DNA of 64,000 nucleotides from Rhodocyclaceae bacterium (lineage in GTDB: Bacteria > Pseudomonadota > Gammaproteobacteria > Burkholderiales > Rhodocyclaceae): NCBI GenBank assembly GCA_023230455.1, contig JALNXH010000002.1:124001-188000 (forward strand). The letters are read 5' to 3'. The notes under the pieces are model-generated. The model did not search any database. It worked only from the letters and a program-made list of their open reading frames with translations, and was not told where the DNA came from. The position numbers and the translations under genes are program-made. This document shows positions 29,062 to 37,640 of the stretch, piece after piece (position 1 is the first letter of the stretch; every line of letters begins with the position of its first letter).

Positions 29062-29125
29062 GGCAGTCAGGGTCGAGTAAACTTCGCGGCTCATTCTAGC
29101 AACGCGCATACAAAGGAAATTAAGC

Positions 29126-29851
29126 ATGGCCGGACATTCCAAATGGGCCAATATCCAGCATCGCAAGGGCCGCCAGGACGCCAAGCGGGGCAAGATATTC
29201 ACCAAGCTGATCAAGGAAATCACCGTCGCCGCCAAGATGGGCGGGGGCGATGCGGGAGCCAATCCGCGTCTGCGCCTGGCGGTGGAAAAGGCCAAGGCGC
29301 AATCGCTGCCCAAGGACAATATCGACAATGCGATCAAGCGCGGCACCGGCCAGCTCGAAGGCGTGATCTACGAAGAGGTGCGCTACGAGGGCTACGGCAT
29401 CGGCGGCGCGGCGGTGATGGTGGATTGCCTGACCGACAACAAGACCCGCACCGTGGCCGAGGTGCGCCATGCCTTCGCCAAAAATGGCGGCAACATGGGG
29501 GCTGAAGGTTCGGTGGCGTTCCAGTTCAAGCACTGCGGTCAGATGATGTTCGCGCCGGGGGTCGACGAGACGGCGCTGATGGATGCAGCGATCGAGGCGG
29601 GCGCCGAGGATGTGGTGACCAATGACGATGGGTCGATCGAGGTCATCACCGGCCCCAACGATTTCTCGGCCGTCAAGGAGTCGCTCGAGGCGGCCGGCTT
29701 CAAGCCGGAGTTTGCCGACGTGTTGCAAAAGCCGCTCAACGAATCCGAACTCGCCGGCGAGGATTCGCTGAAGATGCAGAAGCTGCTCGATGCGCTGGAG
29801 AATCTCGATGACGTGCAGGAGGTCTACACCTCGGCGGTGCTCGAATCGTAG
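29126..29851 (+). CDS. yebC: YebC/PmpR family protein
   Basis: Cytoplasmic protein of 241 residues in the YebC/TACO1 family, annotated variously as a transcriptional regulator and as a translation factor relieving ribosome stalling. It has the full MAGHSKWANIQHRKGRQDAKRGK N-terminus, the RYEGYGIGGAAVMVDCLTDN segment and the C-terminal domain. yebC is normally directly upstream of ruvC; here three oxidoreductase genes are inserted between them. Confidence 0.97.
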   Translation: MAGHSKWANIQHRKGRQDAKRGKIFTKLIKEITVAAKMGGGDAGANPRLRLAVEKAKAQSLPKDNIDNAIKRGTGQLEGVIYEEVRYEGYGIGGAAVMVDCLTDNKTRTVAEVRHAFAKNGGNMGAEGSVAFQFKHCGQMMFAPGVDETALMDAAIEAGAEDVVTNDDGSIEVITGPNDFSAVKESLEAAGFKPEFADVLQKPLNESELAGEDSLKMQKLLDALENLDDVQEVYTSAVLES

Positions 29852-29954
29852 TTGGCTTGCGCTGTCAGGGCGGTTTTCTCCGCCCGCCCGTCTGTTTTGC
29901 GCAATATCTGAGGCGGCTATGAGGGTATCCGGGCCCAATACAACACCACCTGTT

Positions 29955-29997
29955 TTGACCTGAATCAAGCGTAGGGTGGTCTAATGTGCGAGATATT
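29955..29997 (+). promoter_or_regulatory. FNR/ANR-type promoter upstream of the kor operon
   Basis: TTGAC-CTGA-ATCAA (29955-29968) matches the FNR consensus TTGAT-N4-ATCAA in 9 of 10 positions. A possible -10 element GATATT lies at 29992-29997, which would put the FNR site centre at about -42 from transcription start, the normal class II activator position. The coding start is at 30066. This predicts expression under oxygen limitation. Confidence 0.65.
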
Positions 29998-30065
29998 CGC
30001 AGATGTGCCTGGCGTCGGGTCTGCTTCTTCGCCGGGTGCTTCCATGAAAAGCACGAGGAGAAGTA

Positions 30066-31847
30066 GTGAAACCCAGTGACGTCGCCAACCCCGACTATTT
30101 TCACAAGGTCGTGGATTGCCAGTGGGCCTGCCCGGCCCACACCCCCGTTCCGCAATATATCCGCCTGATCGCCGCCGGCCGTTACGGCGATGCCTATCTG
30201 GTCAACTGGCGCTCCAACGTTTTCCCCGGAATCCTCGGCCGCGTTTGCGACCGCCCGTGCGAACCGGCCTGCCGTCGCGGCCGAATCGACGAGGAACCGG
30301 TGGCGATCTGCCGCCTGAAGCGCGTCGCCGCCGATTTCAAGGAAGACATCCGCGATCGCCTGCCGGTCGCTCCTCCGCAGAACAACGGCAAGCGCATTGC
30401 CTGTATCGGCGGCGGTCCGGCCTCGCTCACGGTGGCCCGCGATCTCGCGGTTGCCGGCTATCAGGTTACGGTGTTCGACAATGCCAAATCGGCCGGCGGC
30501 ATGATGCGCAGCCAGATTCCCAAGTTCCGTCTGCCGGAGGCGGTGATCGATGAGGAAGTCGATTACATCCTCAAGCTCGGCGTCGAGCTGAAAAACGATC
30601 ACTGGGTGAACAGCCTGAAGGATGTGCTGGCCGAGAGCTGGGACGCCATTTTCGTCGGCACCGGCGCACCGCGCGGCCGCGATGCCGACGTGCCGGGCCG
30701 TCTCGAAGCCGCCAGCCATATTCATGTCGGTATCGAATGGCTGGCCAGCGTGGCCTTTGGCCACGTCAAATCGATCGCCCCGCGGGTGATCGTGCTCGGC
30801 GGCGGCAACACGGCGATGGACTGCTGCCGTACCGCCAAGCGCCTGGGCGGCATCGATGTGAAAGTGGTGGTACGTTCCGGTTTCGAGGAAATGAAAGCCT
30901 CGCCGTGGGAAAAAGAAGACGCGCTGCACGAGGGCATCGAGATCCACAATTTTCTGGTGCCGAAAGCGTTCCTGCACAACGGCGGCAAACTCTCGGCGGT
31001 GAGTTTCGAAAAAGTGCGCGCCGAATACGATGCGAAAGGCCGCCGCAATCTTGTGCCCACCGGTGAGCCGGACGTGGTGATGGAATGCGACGAAGTGCTG
31101 GTCGCCATCGGCCAGGAAAACAGCTTTCCCTGGATCGAGCGCGACATCGGCATCGAGTTCGATAAATGGGGCATGCCGGTGCTCGATGCGACGACCCTGC
31201 AATCGACGCAGCCGCGGGTGTTTTTCGGCGGCGATTCGGCGCTGGGGCCGAAGAACATCATCACCGCGGTGGCTCAGGGGCACGATGCGGCAATCTCCAT
31301 CGATCTGTTCTGCCAAGGTAAGGACGTCGCGCGGCGGCCGGCGCCGATGGTGACTCTGGTGAGTCAGAAGATGGGCATCCACGAGTGGAGCTACGACAAC
31401 CAGGTTTCGGAGGAGGATCGCCACCGTGTGCCGATGCGTCCTCTGGAACTGGCGTTGAAGGATCTGCGTACCGAACTGGAGTTGGGTTTCGATCCGAAGC
31501 TGGCCTATCAGGAAGCCGAGCGCTGCCTCAACTGTGACGTCGAGACGGTGTTCATCGGCAAGAACTGCATCGAGTGCGATGCTTGCGTCGACATCTGTCC
31601 CACCGAATGCATTACCTTTACCGCCAATGGCGAGGAGGACGATCTGCGCGGACGGCTTAAGGCGCCTTCGCGCAATATCGACCAGGACCTCTACGTCTCG
31701 GAGGCACTGAAGACCAGCCGCGTGATGGTCAAGGACGAGGATGTCTGCCTGCATTGCGGAATGTGCGCGGAGCGCTGTCCCACCGGGGCCTGGGATATGC
31801 AGAGATTCCTCCTCGAAACCGCGCAAGTGACCGGGAGCGCCGCATGA
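30066..31847 (+). CDS. korC: FAD/Fe-S NAD(P)H oxidoreductase subunit of 2-oxoacid oxidoreductase (KorC-like)
   Basis: GltD-like flavoprotein of 593 residues. An N-terminal Fe-S region holds C18, C22, C61, C65 and C69; two Rossmann domains follow for FAD (IGGGPASLTVA, about 114) and NAD(P)H (VLGGGNTAMDC); the C-terminal ferredoxin domain has two 4Fe-4S motifs, C501-x2-C504-x2-C507-x3-C511 and C561-x2-C564-x2-C567-x3-C571. Together with the next two genes it matches the KorCAB architecture of 2-oxoglutarate:NADP+ oxidoreductase from aromatic-degrading Azoarcus/Thauera, where the enzyme supplies reductant for benzoyl-CoA reduction. It starts with a GTG preceded by GAGGAG. Substrate assignment is inference. 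Confidence 0.85.
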   Translation: MKPSDVANPDYFHKVVDCQWACPAHTPVPQYIRLIAAGRYGDAYLVNWRSNVFPGILGRVCDRPCEPACRRGRIDEEPVAICRLKRVAADFKEDIRDRLPVAPPQNNGKRIACIGGGPASLTVARDLAVAGYQVTVFDNAKSAGGMMRSQIPKFRLPEAVIDEEVDYILKLGVELKNDHWVNSLKDVLAESWDAIFVGTGAPRGRDADVPGRLEAASHIHVGIEWLASVAFGHVKSIAPRVIVLGGGNTAMDCCRTAKRLGGIDVKVVVRSGFEEMKASPWEKEDALHEGIEIHNFLVPKAFLHNGGKLSAVSFEKVRAEYDAKGRRNLVPTGEPDVVMECDEVLVAIGQENSFPWIERDIGIEFDKWGMPVLDATTLQSTQPRVFFGGDSALGPKNIITAVAQGHDAAISIDLFCQGKDVARRPAPMVTLVSQKMGIHEWSYDNQVSEEDRHRVPMRPLELALKDLRTELELGFDPKLAYQEAERCLNCDVETVFIGKNCIECDACVDICPTECITFTANGEEDDLRGRLKAPSRNIDQDLYVSEALKTSRVMVKDEDVCLHCGMCAERCPTGAWDMQRFLLETAQVTGSAA

Positions 31848-33682
31848 AACCCATCCAGAAAACCAACGAATTCGTCATCAAGTTCGCCAACGTCAACGGC
31901 TCCGGTTCGGCTTCGGCCAACGAACTGTTCGCCCGCGCCATCCTGCGCATGGGCGTAACCGTGTCGCCGCGCAACATCTTCCCATCCAACATCCAGGGCA
32001 TGCCGACCTGGTACGAGATGCGCGTTTCCGCCTCCGGCTGGCTCGGCCGGCGCGGCGGCTGCGACATGATGGTGGCGATGAATCCGCAGACCTGGGATAG
32101 GGATATCGCCGAAATCGAACCCGGCGGCTATCTGTTCTACGATTCGACCAAGACCTTGCCGTCGTCGAAGTTCCGCGACGACATTACGGTGTTCGGCATT
32201 CCGCTGACCGAGATGTGCAACGGCATCTACAGCGATGCGCGGCAGCGCCAGCTGTTCAAAAACATCATGTACGTCGGTGCGCTGACCGCCCTGCTCGGGC
32301 TGGACATTGCCGAGGTGGAAAAGCTGATCGGCGAGCAGTACGCCGGCAAGGACAAGCTGATTGCGCCCAACGTGCATGCGCTGAAGTTCGGCTACGACCA
32401 TGCCCAAGCCAGATTCAAGTGCCCGATCGGCCTGCGCATAGCGCGCGCCGATGCGGTAGGCGAGCGCATCTTCATCGACGGCAACAGCGCCGCTGGGTTG
32501 GGTGCCGTATTCGGTGGCGCCACGGTCTGCGGTTGGTATCCGATCACACCGTCGACCTCGGTGGTCGAGGCCTTCACCAAATACGCCAAGAAATACCGCA
32601 CTGATGCCGAGACCGGCGAATCCAGCGTGGCCATCGTGCAGGCTGAGGACGAACTCGCCTCGATCGGTATGGTGATCGGCGCTGGCTGGAACGGCGCCCG
32701 AGCCTTTACAGCCACTTCCGGTCCGGGAATTTCGTTGATGCAGGAGTTTTTTGGCCTTGCCTACTTCGCCGAAATCCCGGCGGTGGTCTTCGACGTGCAG
32801 CGCGGCGGCCCGTCCACCGGCATGCCGACGCGCACCCAGCAGTCCGACCTGATCTCAGCCGCCTATGCGTCGCACGGCGACACCCGGCACGTCATGCTGC
32901 TGCCGGAAGATCCGTATGAGTGCTTCGAGTTCGGCGCCAGCGCCTTCGACCTGGCCGAACGTTTGCAGACGCCGGTATTTGTCATGCTCGATCTCGACAT
33001 CGGCATGAACGAGCGCCTGACCCGCCCGTTTGCCTGGGACGATTCCCGCGAATACGATCGCGGCAAGGTGATGAGCGCTGCCGATCTCGATGCCGGCAAG
33101 GATTTCGGCCGCTACAAGGATGTGGACGGCGACGGTATTCCCTGGCGCACGATTCCCGGCACCCATCCGAGCAAAGGTGCCTTCTTCACCCGCGGTACCA
33201 CGCGCAATCCCTACGCCAAATACAGCGAGACCGGCGCCGACTACATCTACAACATGGAACGGCTGCGCCGCAAACTCGATACCGCCGCCGAAATGGCACC
33301 GGCGCCGATCCTGCGCACGGCTAAGGAAGCCACCCGCATCGGCGCGATCTACTATGGATCGACCGCGCCGGCGATGGACGAGGCGATCGCCGCTCTGGAA
33401 GCCGAGGACATCCAGCTCGACATTCTGCGTGTGCGTGCCTTTCCCTTCGCCAAAGCGGTGCTCGATTTTGTCGCTGCCCACGATCACGTCTTCGTCGTCG
33501 AACAGAACGAAAGCGCCCAGTTGCGCCAGCTGCTGATCAACGAGGGCGAGATCGACCCGAAAAAGCTGGTCAAGGTGCTGCACTACGACGGCACGCCGAT
33601 CACCGCGCGTTTCATCGCCGGCCGCATCGCCGACGCCCTTTCCGACCGCAAGATCATCCCCATTCGCAAGGTGGTGTCATGA
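31844..33682 (+). CDS. korA: 2-oxoacid:acceptor oxidoreductase, fused gamma-alpha subunit (KorA-like)
   Basis: Subunit of 612 residues: an N-terminal gamma domain (about 1-190, ANVNGSGSASANELFARAI) fused to the alpha/pyrimidine-binding domain (from about 200, GNSAAGLGAVFGGATVCGWYPITPSTS). It oxidatively decarboxylates a 2-oxoacid with CoA, passing electrons to Fe-S clusters. QRGGPSTGMPTRTQQSDL is the conserved family stretch. The start at 31844 overlaps the korC-like stop (ATGA); the longer frame is inside korC. Substrate could be 2-oxoglutarate, pyruvate or another oxoacid. Confidence 0.87.
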   Translation: MKPIQKTNEFVIKFANVNGSGSASANELFARAILRMGVTVSPRNIFPSNIQGMPTWYEMRVSASGWLGRRGGCDMMVAMNPQTWDRDIAEIEPGGYLFYDSTKTLPSSKFRDDITVFGIPLTEMCNGIYSDARQRQLFKNIMYVGALTALLGLDIAEVEKLIGEQYAGKDKLIAPNVHALKFGYDHAQARFKCPIGLRIARADAVGERIFIDGNSAAGLGAVFGGATVCGWYPITPSTSVVEAFTKYAKKYRTDAETGESSVAIVQAEDELASIGMVIGAGWNGARAFTATSGPGISLMQEFFGLAYFAEIPAVVFDVQRGGPSTGMPTRTQQSDLISAAYASHGDTRHVMLLPEDPYECFEFGASAFDLAERLQTPVFVMLDLDIGMNERLTRPFAWDDSREYDRGKVMSAADLDAGKDFGRYKDVDGDGIPWRTIPGTHPSKGAFFTRGTTRNPYAKYSETGADYIYNMERLRRKLDTAAEMAPAPILRTAKEATRIGAIYYGSTAPAMDEAIAALEAEDIQLDILRVRAFPFAKAVLDFVAAHDHVFVVEQNESAQLRQLLINEGEIDPKKLVKVLHYDGTPITARFIAGRIADALSDRKIIPIRKVVS

Positions 33683-34734
33683 CCTATCTCGCCAAACCCA
33701 AACTGTTGCGCCCGGATACGCCGGTCAATGCTCTCGGCTACACCCGCCGCGATTACGAAGGAGCCATCTCCACGTTGTGCGCCGGCTGCGGTCACGACTC
33801 GATCAGTGCCGCCGTGGTGCAGGCTTGTTTCGATCTCGATATCCAGCCGCACCGCGTCGCCAAGCTTTCCGGTATCGGCTGCTCATCGAAGACGCCGGAC
33901 TATTTCCTCGGCGCTTCGCACGGCTTCAATAGCGTGCACGGCCGCATGCCCTCGGTGCTGACAGGCGCGGCGCTGGCCAATCGCGACCTGATCTACCTCG
34001 GCATCTCCGGCGACGGCGATTCGGCCTCGATCGGCATCGGCCAGTTCGCCCACGTCATGCGCCGCGGCGTGAACATGACCTACATCGTCGAGAACAACGG
34101 CGTCTATGGCCTCACCAAGGGACAGTTCTCGGCCACCGCCGACAAGGGATCGAAGAGCAAGCGCGGGGTAGAGAACACCGACAGTCCGGTCGATTTGGTA
34201 GCCCTTGCGCTACAGCTCGGCGCCACCTATGTCGCGCGCAGCTTTTCCGGCGACAAGGCGCAACTGGTGCCGCTGATCAAGGGCGCCCTGCTGCATCGCG
34301 GCGCGGCCTTCATCGACGTCATCAGCCCGTGCGTGACCTTCAATAACCACGCCGGCTCGACCAAGAGCTACGATTACGTGCGCGAGCACAACGAGGTGCT
34401 CAACCGCCTCGACGTGTTGATGCCGCGGCAGGCGATCACCGCCGACTACCCTCCCGGCAGCGTCAGCGAGATCCGCCAGCACGACGGCTCGACGCTGCGC
34501 CTGCGCAAGCTGGCAGAGGATTACGAGCCCAACGACCGCGTCGGCGCGATGAGCCATCTTCAGGCCCATGCCGAGCGCGGCGAGATCGTCACCGGCCTGC
34601 TCTACGTCGATCCGCAGGCCTCCGATCTGCACGAACATCTGAACACCGTGGCGCAGCCGCTGAACACTCTCGGCGCTGATCGCCTGTGTCCCGGCAGCGC
34701 GGCGCTGGACAAGCTGAACGCGGCGCTGCGTTGA
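33679..34734 (+). CDS. korB: 2-oxoacid:acceptor oxidoreductase beta subunit (KorB-like)
   Basis: Thiamine-diphosphate-binding subunit, 351 residues. The N-terminal LCAGCGHDSIS (C34, C37) and the TPP motif GDGDSASIG followed by ENNGVYGLTKGQ identify it as the beta subunit. It overlaps korA by four bases (ATGA). As in KorB-type beta subunits, no ferredoxin domain is attached; the clusters are supplied by the C-terminus of the korC-like protein. A 16-bp hairpin follows the stop codon and separates this operon from ruvC. Confidence 0.88.
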   Translation: MTYLAKPKLLRPDTPVNALGYTRRDYEGAISTLCAGCGHDSISAAVVQACFDLDIQPHRVAKLSGIGCSSKTPDYFLGASHGFNSVHGRMPSVLTGAALANRDLIYLGISGDGDSASIGIGQFAHVMRRGVNMTYIVENNGVYGLTKGQFSATADKGSKSKRGVENTDSPVDLVALALQLGATYVARSFSGDKAQLVPLIKGALLHRGAAFIDVISPCVTFNNHAGSTKSYDYVREHNEVLNRLDVLMPRQAITADYPPGSVSEIRQHDGSTLRLRKLAEDYEPNDRVGAMSHLQAHAERGEIVTGLLYVDPQASDLHEHLNTVAQPLNTLGADRLCPGSAALDKLNAALR

Positions 34735-34741
34735 CGGTCAG

Positions 34742-34777
34742 CGCCGATGAGGGCGGGATTCCCCGCCCTCATCGGCG
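34742..34777. terminator. 16-bp perfect hairpin after korB
   Basis: Perfect 16-bp inverted repeat (34742-34757 with 34762-34777) and a 4-nt loop, seven bases past the korB stop codon. No U-tract follows on either strand, so it may stabilise the kor mRNA or act as a terminator-like barrier before ruvC. Confidence 0.5.
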
Positions 34778-34813
34778 TGGCGGTAGCCGCCGCTGCCGTG
34801 TATCTTGCGGTCC

Positions 34814-35347
34814 ATGAACGATTCCGTCCGCATCCTCGGTATCGACCCCGGCCTGCGCATCACCGGCTTTGGCGTCATCGACAAGACCGGCAACAAACTC
34901 GGCTACGTTTCCAGCGGCTGTGTGCGCACCGACAGCATCCTGTCGCTGCCCGAGCGCATCAAGACCATCCTCGACGGCATCGCCGAGGTGGTGGCGGCCC
35001 ATGGCCCGGCACAGGCTGCGGTGGAAAAAGTGTTCGTCAACGTCAATCCGCAATCCACGCTGTTGCTCGGCCAGGCCCGCGGCGCAGCGATCGCGGCCCT
35101 GGTCGGCGCCGGTCTGCCGGTGGCCGAATACACGGCGTTGCAAGTCAAGCAGGCGGTAGTGGGGCACGGCAAGGCGACCAAGGAGCAGGTGCAGCATATG
35201 GTGCGCCGCCTGCTGGCGCTGCCCGGCGAACCCTCGCCGGACGCCGCCGATGCACTCGCCTGCGCGATCTGCCACGCCCACGGCGGACAGGGGCTGGGTG
35301 CACTGGCGACGACGAATTTTCGCGTCAAGAACGGGAGGCTGGTGTGA
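34814..35347 (+). CDS. ruvC: Holliday junction resolvase RuvC
   Basis: Endonuclease that resolves Holliday junctions with RuvAB, 177 residues. Acidic active-site residues are visible: the N-terminal GIDPGL Asp, Glu in VEKVFVNVN, and the Asp pair in DAADALACAICH. The ATG at 34814 gives the normal N-terminus; a TTG nine bases upstream is possible but unnecessary. Instead of being followed by ruvA, it is separated from it by a palindromic repeat, a glycosyltransferase and a prenyltransferase. Confidence 0.97.
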   Translation: MNDSVRILGIDPGLRITGFGVIDKTGNKLGYVSSGCVRTDSILSLPERIKTILDGIAEVVAAHGPAQAAVEKVFVNVNPQSTLLLGQARGAAIAALVGAGLPVAEYTALQVKQAVVGHGKATKEQVQHMVRRLLALPGEPSPDAADALACAICHAHGGQGLGALATTNFRVKNGRLV

Positions 35348-35364
35348 TCTGGACAAGCCGGATG

Positions 35365-35461
35365 AACCACGGGGGACACGGGGAGCACAGGGACGACAAT
35401 GGACTGGCAATCCGCGTCTCTGTTTTGCGCTTTCCCTGTGCTTCCCGTGTCCCCCGTGGTT
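35365..35461. repeat. Long palindromic repeat (29-bp arms, 28/29 matched)
   Basis: Left arm 35365-35393 begins AACCACGGGGGACACGGGG; right arm 35433-35461 ends CCCGTGTCCCCCGTGGTT; the two are reverse complements with one mismatch and enclose 39 nt. Tandem purine-rich ACxxGGGGx units inside each arm look like the dispersed palindromic repeats seen in many environmental bacterial genomes. It fills most of the 140 bp between ruvC and the glycosyltransferase gene. A small frame reading through it is not a gene. Confidence 0.85.
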
Positions 35462-35487
35462 GATGTAGCTGATGGGGTAATGGATCG

Positions 35488-36690
35488 ATGAATTCGCTTC
35501 TTTACGCCTGGGAATTCGGTGCCAACTTTGGCCACATCGGTGCCTTCCTGCCGCTCGGCCGTGCACTGCGCGATAGCGGACACCAGGTGCATTGGACGGT
35601 TGCCCAGACAGCGCCGGCCGCGCGCCTGCTGGAGCGCGAGGGCTTCACCTGGTTGCAGGCGCCGCTGGCTACCGAGCGGCCGCGGTCGGGGCCGCCGCTG
35701 ACCTATGCCGACATCCTGTTGCGCTTCGGCTATGCCGACGCCGACGATCTGCGTGGGTTGGTGGTGGCTTGGCGCGAGCTGATGCGTCTCTCGGGTACGC
35801 GGCTGGTGCTCACCGATCACGCGCCGACGGCTGTGCTGGCGGCGCGCACGCTCGGTTTGCCGGTGATGCTGTTCTCCAACGGTTTCACCGTGCCGCCGCG
35901 GCAGCGTCCGCTGCCCAACATGCGGCCCTGGACGGCGCTCGCCGAGGCGCAGTTGCTGGCGCTCGAAGATGCGGCCCTGGCCTCGGTGAATACGGTGCTG
36001 GCGCACTTCGGCCAGGCTCCGCTGGATGCCCTGTGGAAGCTGTTCGACGTGGCCGAGGAGGCGCTGATCACCTACCCGGAGCTCGATCACTATGAGCAAC
36101 GTGGGCCGGCGCGCTACTGGGGCAGTCTGCCCAATGCGGCGATCGGCGCCGCGCCGCCCTGGCCAGACAGGCCAGGGAAGCGTCTGTTCGCCTACCTGCG
36201 ACCGGAAACTCCGCATGTCGAGGCGGTATTGAGCGCCTTGCAGGCACTCTCGCAGCCGACGGTGGTCTACCTGCCGGGGTTGAGTCCGGAGGCACGGCAA
36301 CGCTGGCAGTCGCCGCATCTGGTCTTCGTCGCCGAGCCGGTCGATATCGCCGCAGCCGCGCGCAGTGCCGATGCGGCGATCACCTATTCCAGCCTGGCCA
36401 CCACGACGGCGGTGCTGCTCGAAGGCAAGCCGCTGCTGTTGCTGCCTTCCCATCTTGAACAATTTCTGCTGGCTCGCCGCGTCGCGGCGATGGGCGCCGG
36501 GATTGCGGTCAATCCCGAGCAGCCGGCCGGCGATTTGCGCCCGGCGCTGCATACGCTGCTTGAGCAACCGGCGTTTACCGAAAATGCGCGGATCTTTGCC
36601 GCGAAATACGCCGCCTTCGGGCAGGACACGGTGATTGCCAATCTGGTGAAGCGCATCGAAACGCTGTGCGCAGGACAAGGCACACCGTGA
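35488..36690 (+). CDS. GT-B fold glycosyltransferase (GT1/MGT-like)
   Basis: Cytoplasmic glycosyltransferase of 400 residues resembling UDP-dependent GT1 enzymes: an N-terminal acceptor domain beginning LLYAWEFGANFGHIGAFLPLGRAL and a C-terminal nucleotide-sugar domain with ADAAITYSSLATTTAVLLEGKPLLLLPSHLEQ, where the last part matches the donor-binding segment (usually PxxxDQ). The acceptor is unknown. It ends inside the start of the UbiA gene, suggesting that the two act together, for example on a prenylated or lipid acceptor. It is not part of any ruv operon I know. Confidence 0.85.
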   Translation: MNSLLYAWEFGANFGHIGAFLPLGRALRDSGHQVHWTVAQTAPAARLLEREGFTWLQAPLATERPRSGPPLTYADILLRFGYADADDLRGLVVAWRELMRLSGTRLVLTDHAPTAVLAARTLGLPVMLFSNGFTVPPRQRPLPNMRPWTALAEAQLLALEDAALASVNTVLAHFGQAPLDALWKLFDVAEEALITYPELDHYEQRGPARYWGSLPNAAIGAAPPWPDRPGKRLFAYLRPETPHVEAVLSALQALSQPTVVYLPGLSPEARQRWQSPHLVFVAEPVDIAAAARSADAAITYSSLATTTAVLLEGKPLLLLPSHLEQFLLARRVAAMGAGIAVNPEQPAGDLRPALHTLLEQPAFTENARIFAAKYAAFGQDTVIANLVKRIETLCAGQGTP

Positions 36691-37631
36691 GCGGCGTTGC
36701 CATGGCCCCCGGCGAACCCAGCCGCGAACGCTGCGGTAACCCGATGGCCCGCTATTTCATGGCGACCCGGCCGGCGTTTCTCAGCGTTACCCTGCTCGGC
36801 GCGCTGCTCGGGCTGGCCTGCGCACGGCAGGCCGGTGTACCGCTCGATGCGGCCGGGGCGGCGGTGACGCTGCTGTTCGCGCTGGTGGCCCATGCCGCGG
36901 CGAACGTGATCAACGACTACCACGATGCCGAGGGCGACGCCGGCAACAGCGAACGGTTGTTCCCGTTTACCGGTGGCAGCCGTTTCATCCAGAACGGCGT
37001 GCTGTCGCGTGCAGCCACTGGTCGATTCGGTTATGCGCTGTTGCTCAGCGTGATCCCCGCCGGGATGTGGCTGGTCCAGCGCAGCGCGCCCGGTCTGCTG
37101 GTCATCGGTCTCGCCGGACTGCTGGTCGGCTGGGCTTACTCGGCACCGCCGCTGAAGCTGGCCGCGCGCGGTCTCGGCGAAGCGGCGGTGGCGGCGGGCT
37201 GGGGGCTGGTGGTGGCGGGCAGCGATTTCGTCCAGCGCGGCGCATTCGAGCCGGGGCCGCTGCTGGCCGGACTCGGCTACGGCCTGATGGTCGCCAACCT
37301 GCTCTACATCAATCAGTTTCCCGATGCGGTAGCGGATGCGCGCGCCGGCAAGATGACGCTGGTCGCCCGCCTCGGTCGCCACCGCGCCGTCGGCGGCTAC
37401 GCGCTGATCGCGCTGGGTGCGGTGTTCGCTCTGCTGCTCGGGGTCGCCCTCGGCCTGCTCCCGCCGCTTGCGCTGGCCGCACTGTTGGCGCTGTTGCCAG
37501 GGAGCGCCGCCTATCGCCGGTTGCTCGCCGATGCCGAGCGGCCGGCAAAGCTGCGCCCGGCGATTTTTGCCACGCTGGCGGCGGTTCACCTGTTCGGCCT
37601 GCTGCTGGCCGCCGCTTGTGTTTTCGGATAA
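36687..37631 (+). CDS. UbiA/MenA-like prenyltransferase
   Basis: Inner-membrane aromatic prenyltransferase family protein, about 314 residues and nine helices. The first Asp motif is N-x3-D in NVINDYHDAEGD and the second is NQFPDAVADARAGKMTL, the arrangement found in MenA-type enzymes (ubiquinone UbiA and heme CtaB differ). The GTG at 36687 overlaps the glycosyltransferase stop (GTGA); ATG at 36702 or 36744 is also possible. No other menaquinone genes are seen here, so the aromatic substrate is unknown. Confidence 0.85.
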   Translation: MSGVAMAPGEPSRERCGNPMARYFMATRPAFLSVTLLGALLGLACARQAGVPLDAAGAAVTLLFALVAHAAANVINDYHDAEGDAGNSERLFPFTGGSRFIQNGVLSRAATGRFGYALLLSVIPAGMWLVQRSAPGLLVIGLAGLLVGWAYSAPPLKLAARGLGEAAVAAGWGLVVAGSDFVQRGAFEPGPLLAGLGYGLMVANLLYINQFPDAVADARAGKMTLVARLGRHRAVGGYALIALGAVFALLLGVALGLLPPLALAALLALLPGSAAYRRLLADAERPAKLRPAIFATLAAVHLFGLLLAAACVFG

Positions 37632-37640
37632 GGACATCCC

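Noticed and set aside
29865..31826. 653-codon open frame on the minus strand
   Set aside because: Antisense shadow of the korC-like gene, crossing its promoter; no family resemblance.
35250..35468. Small frame reading through the palindromic repeat
   Set aside because: It starts inside ruvC and its sequence is dictated by the repeat; no ribosome site.
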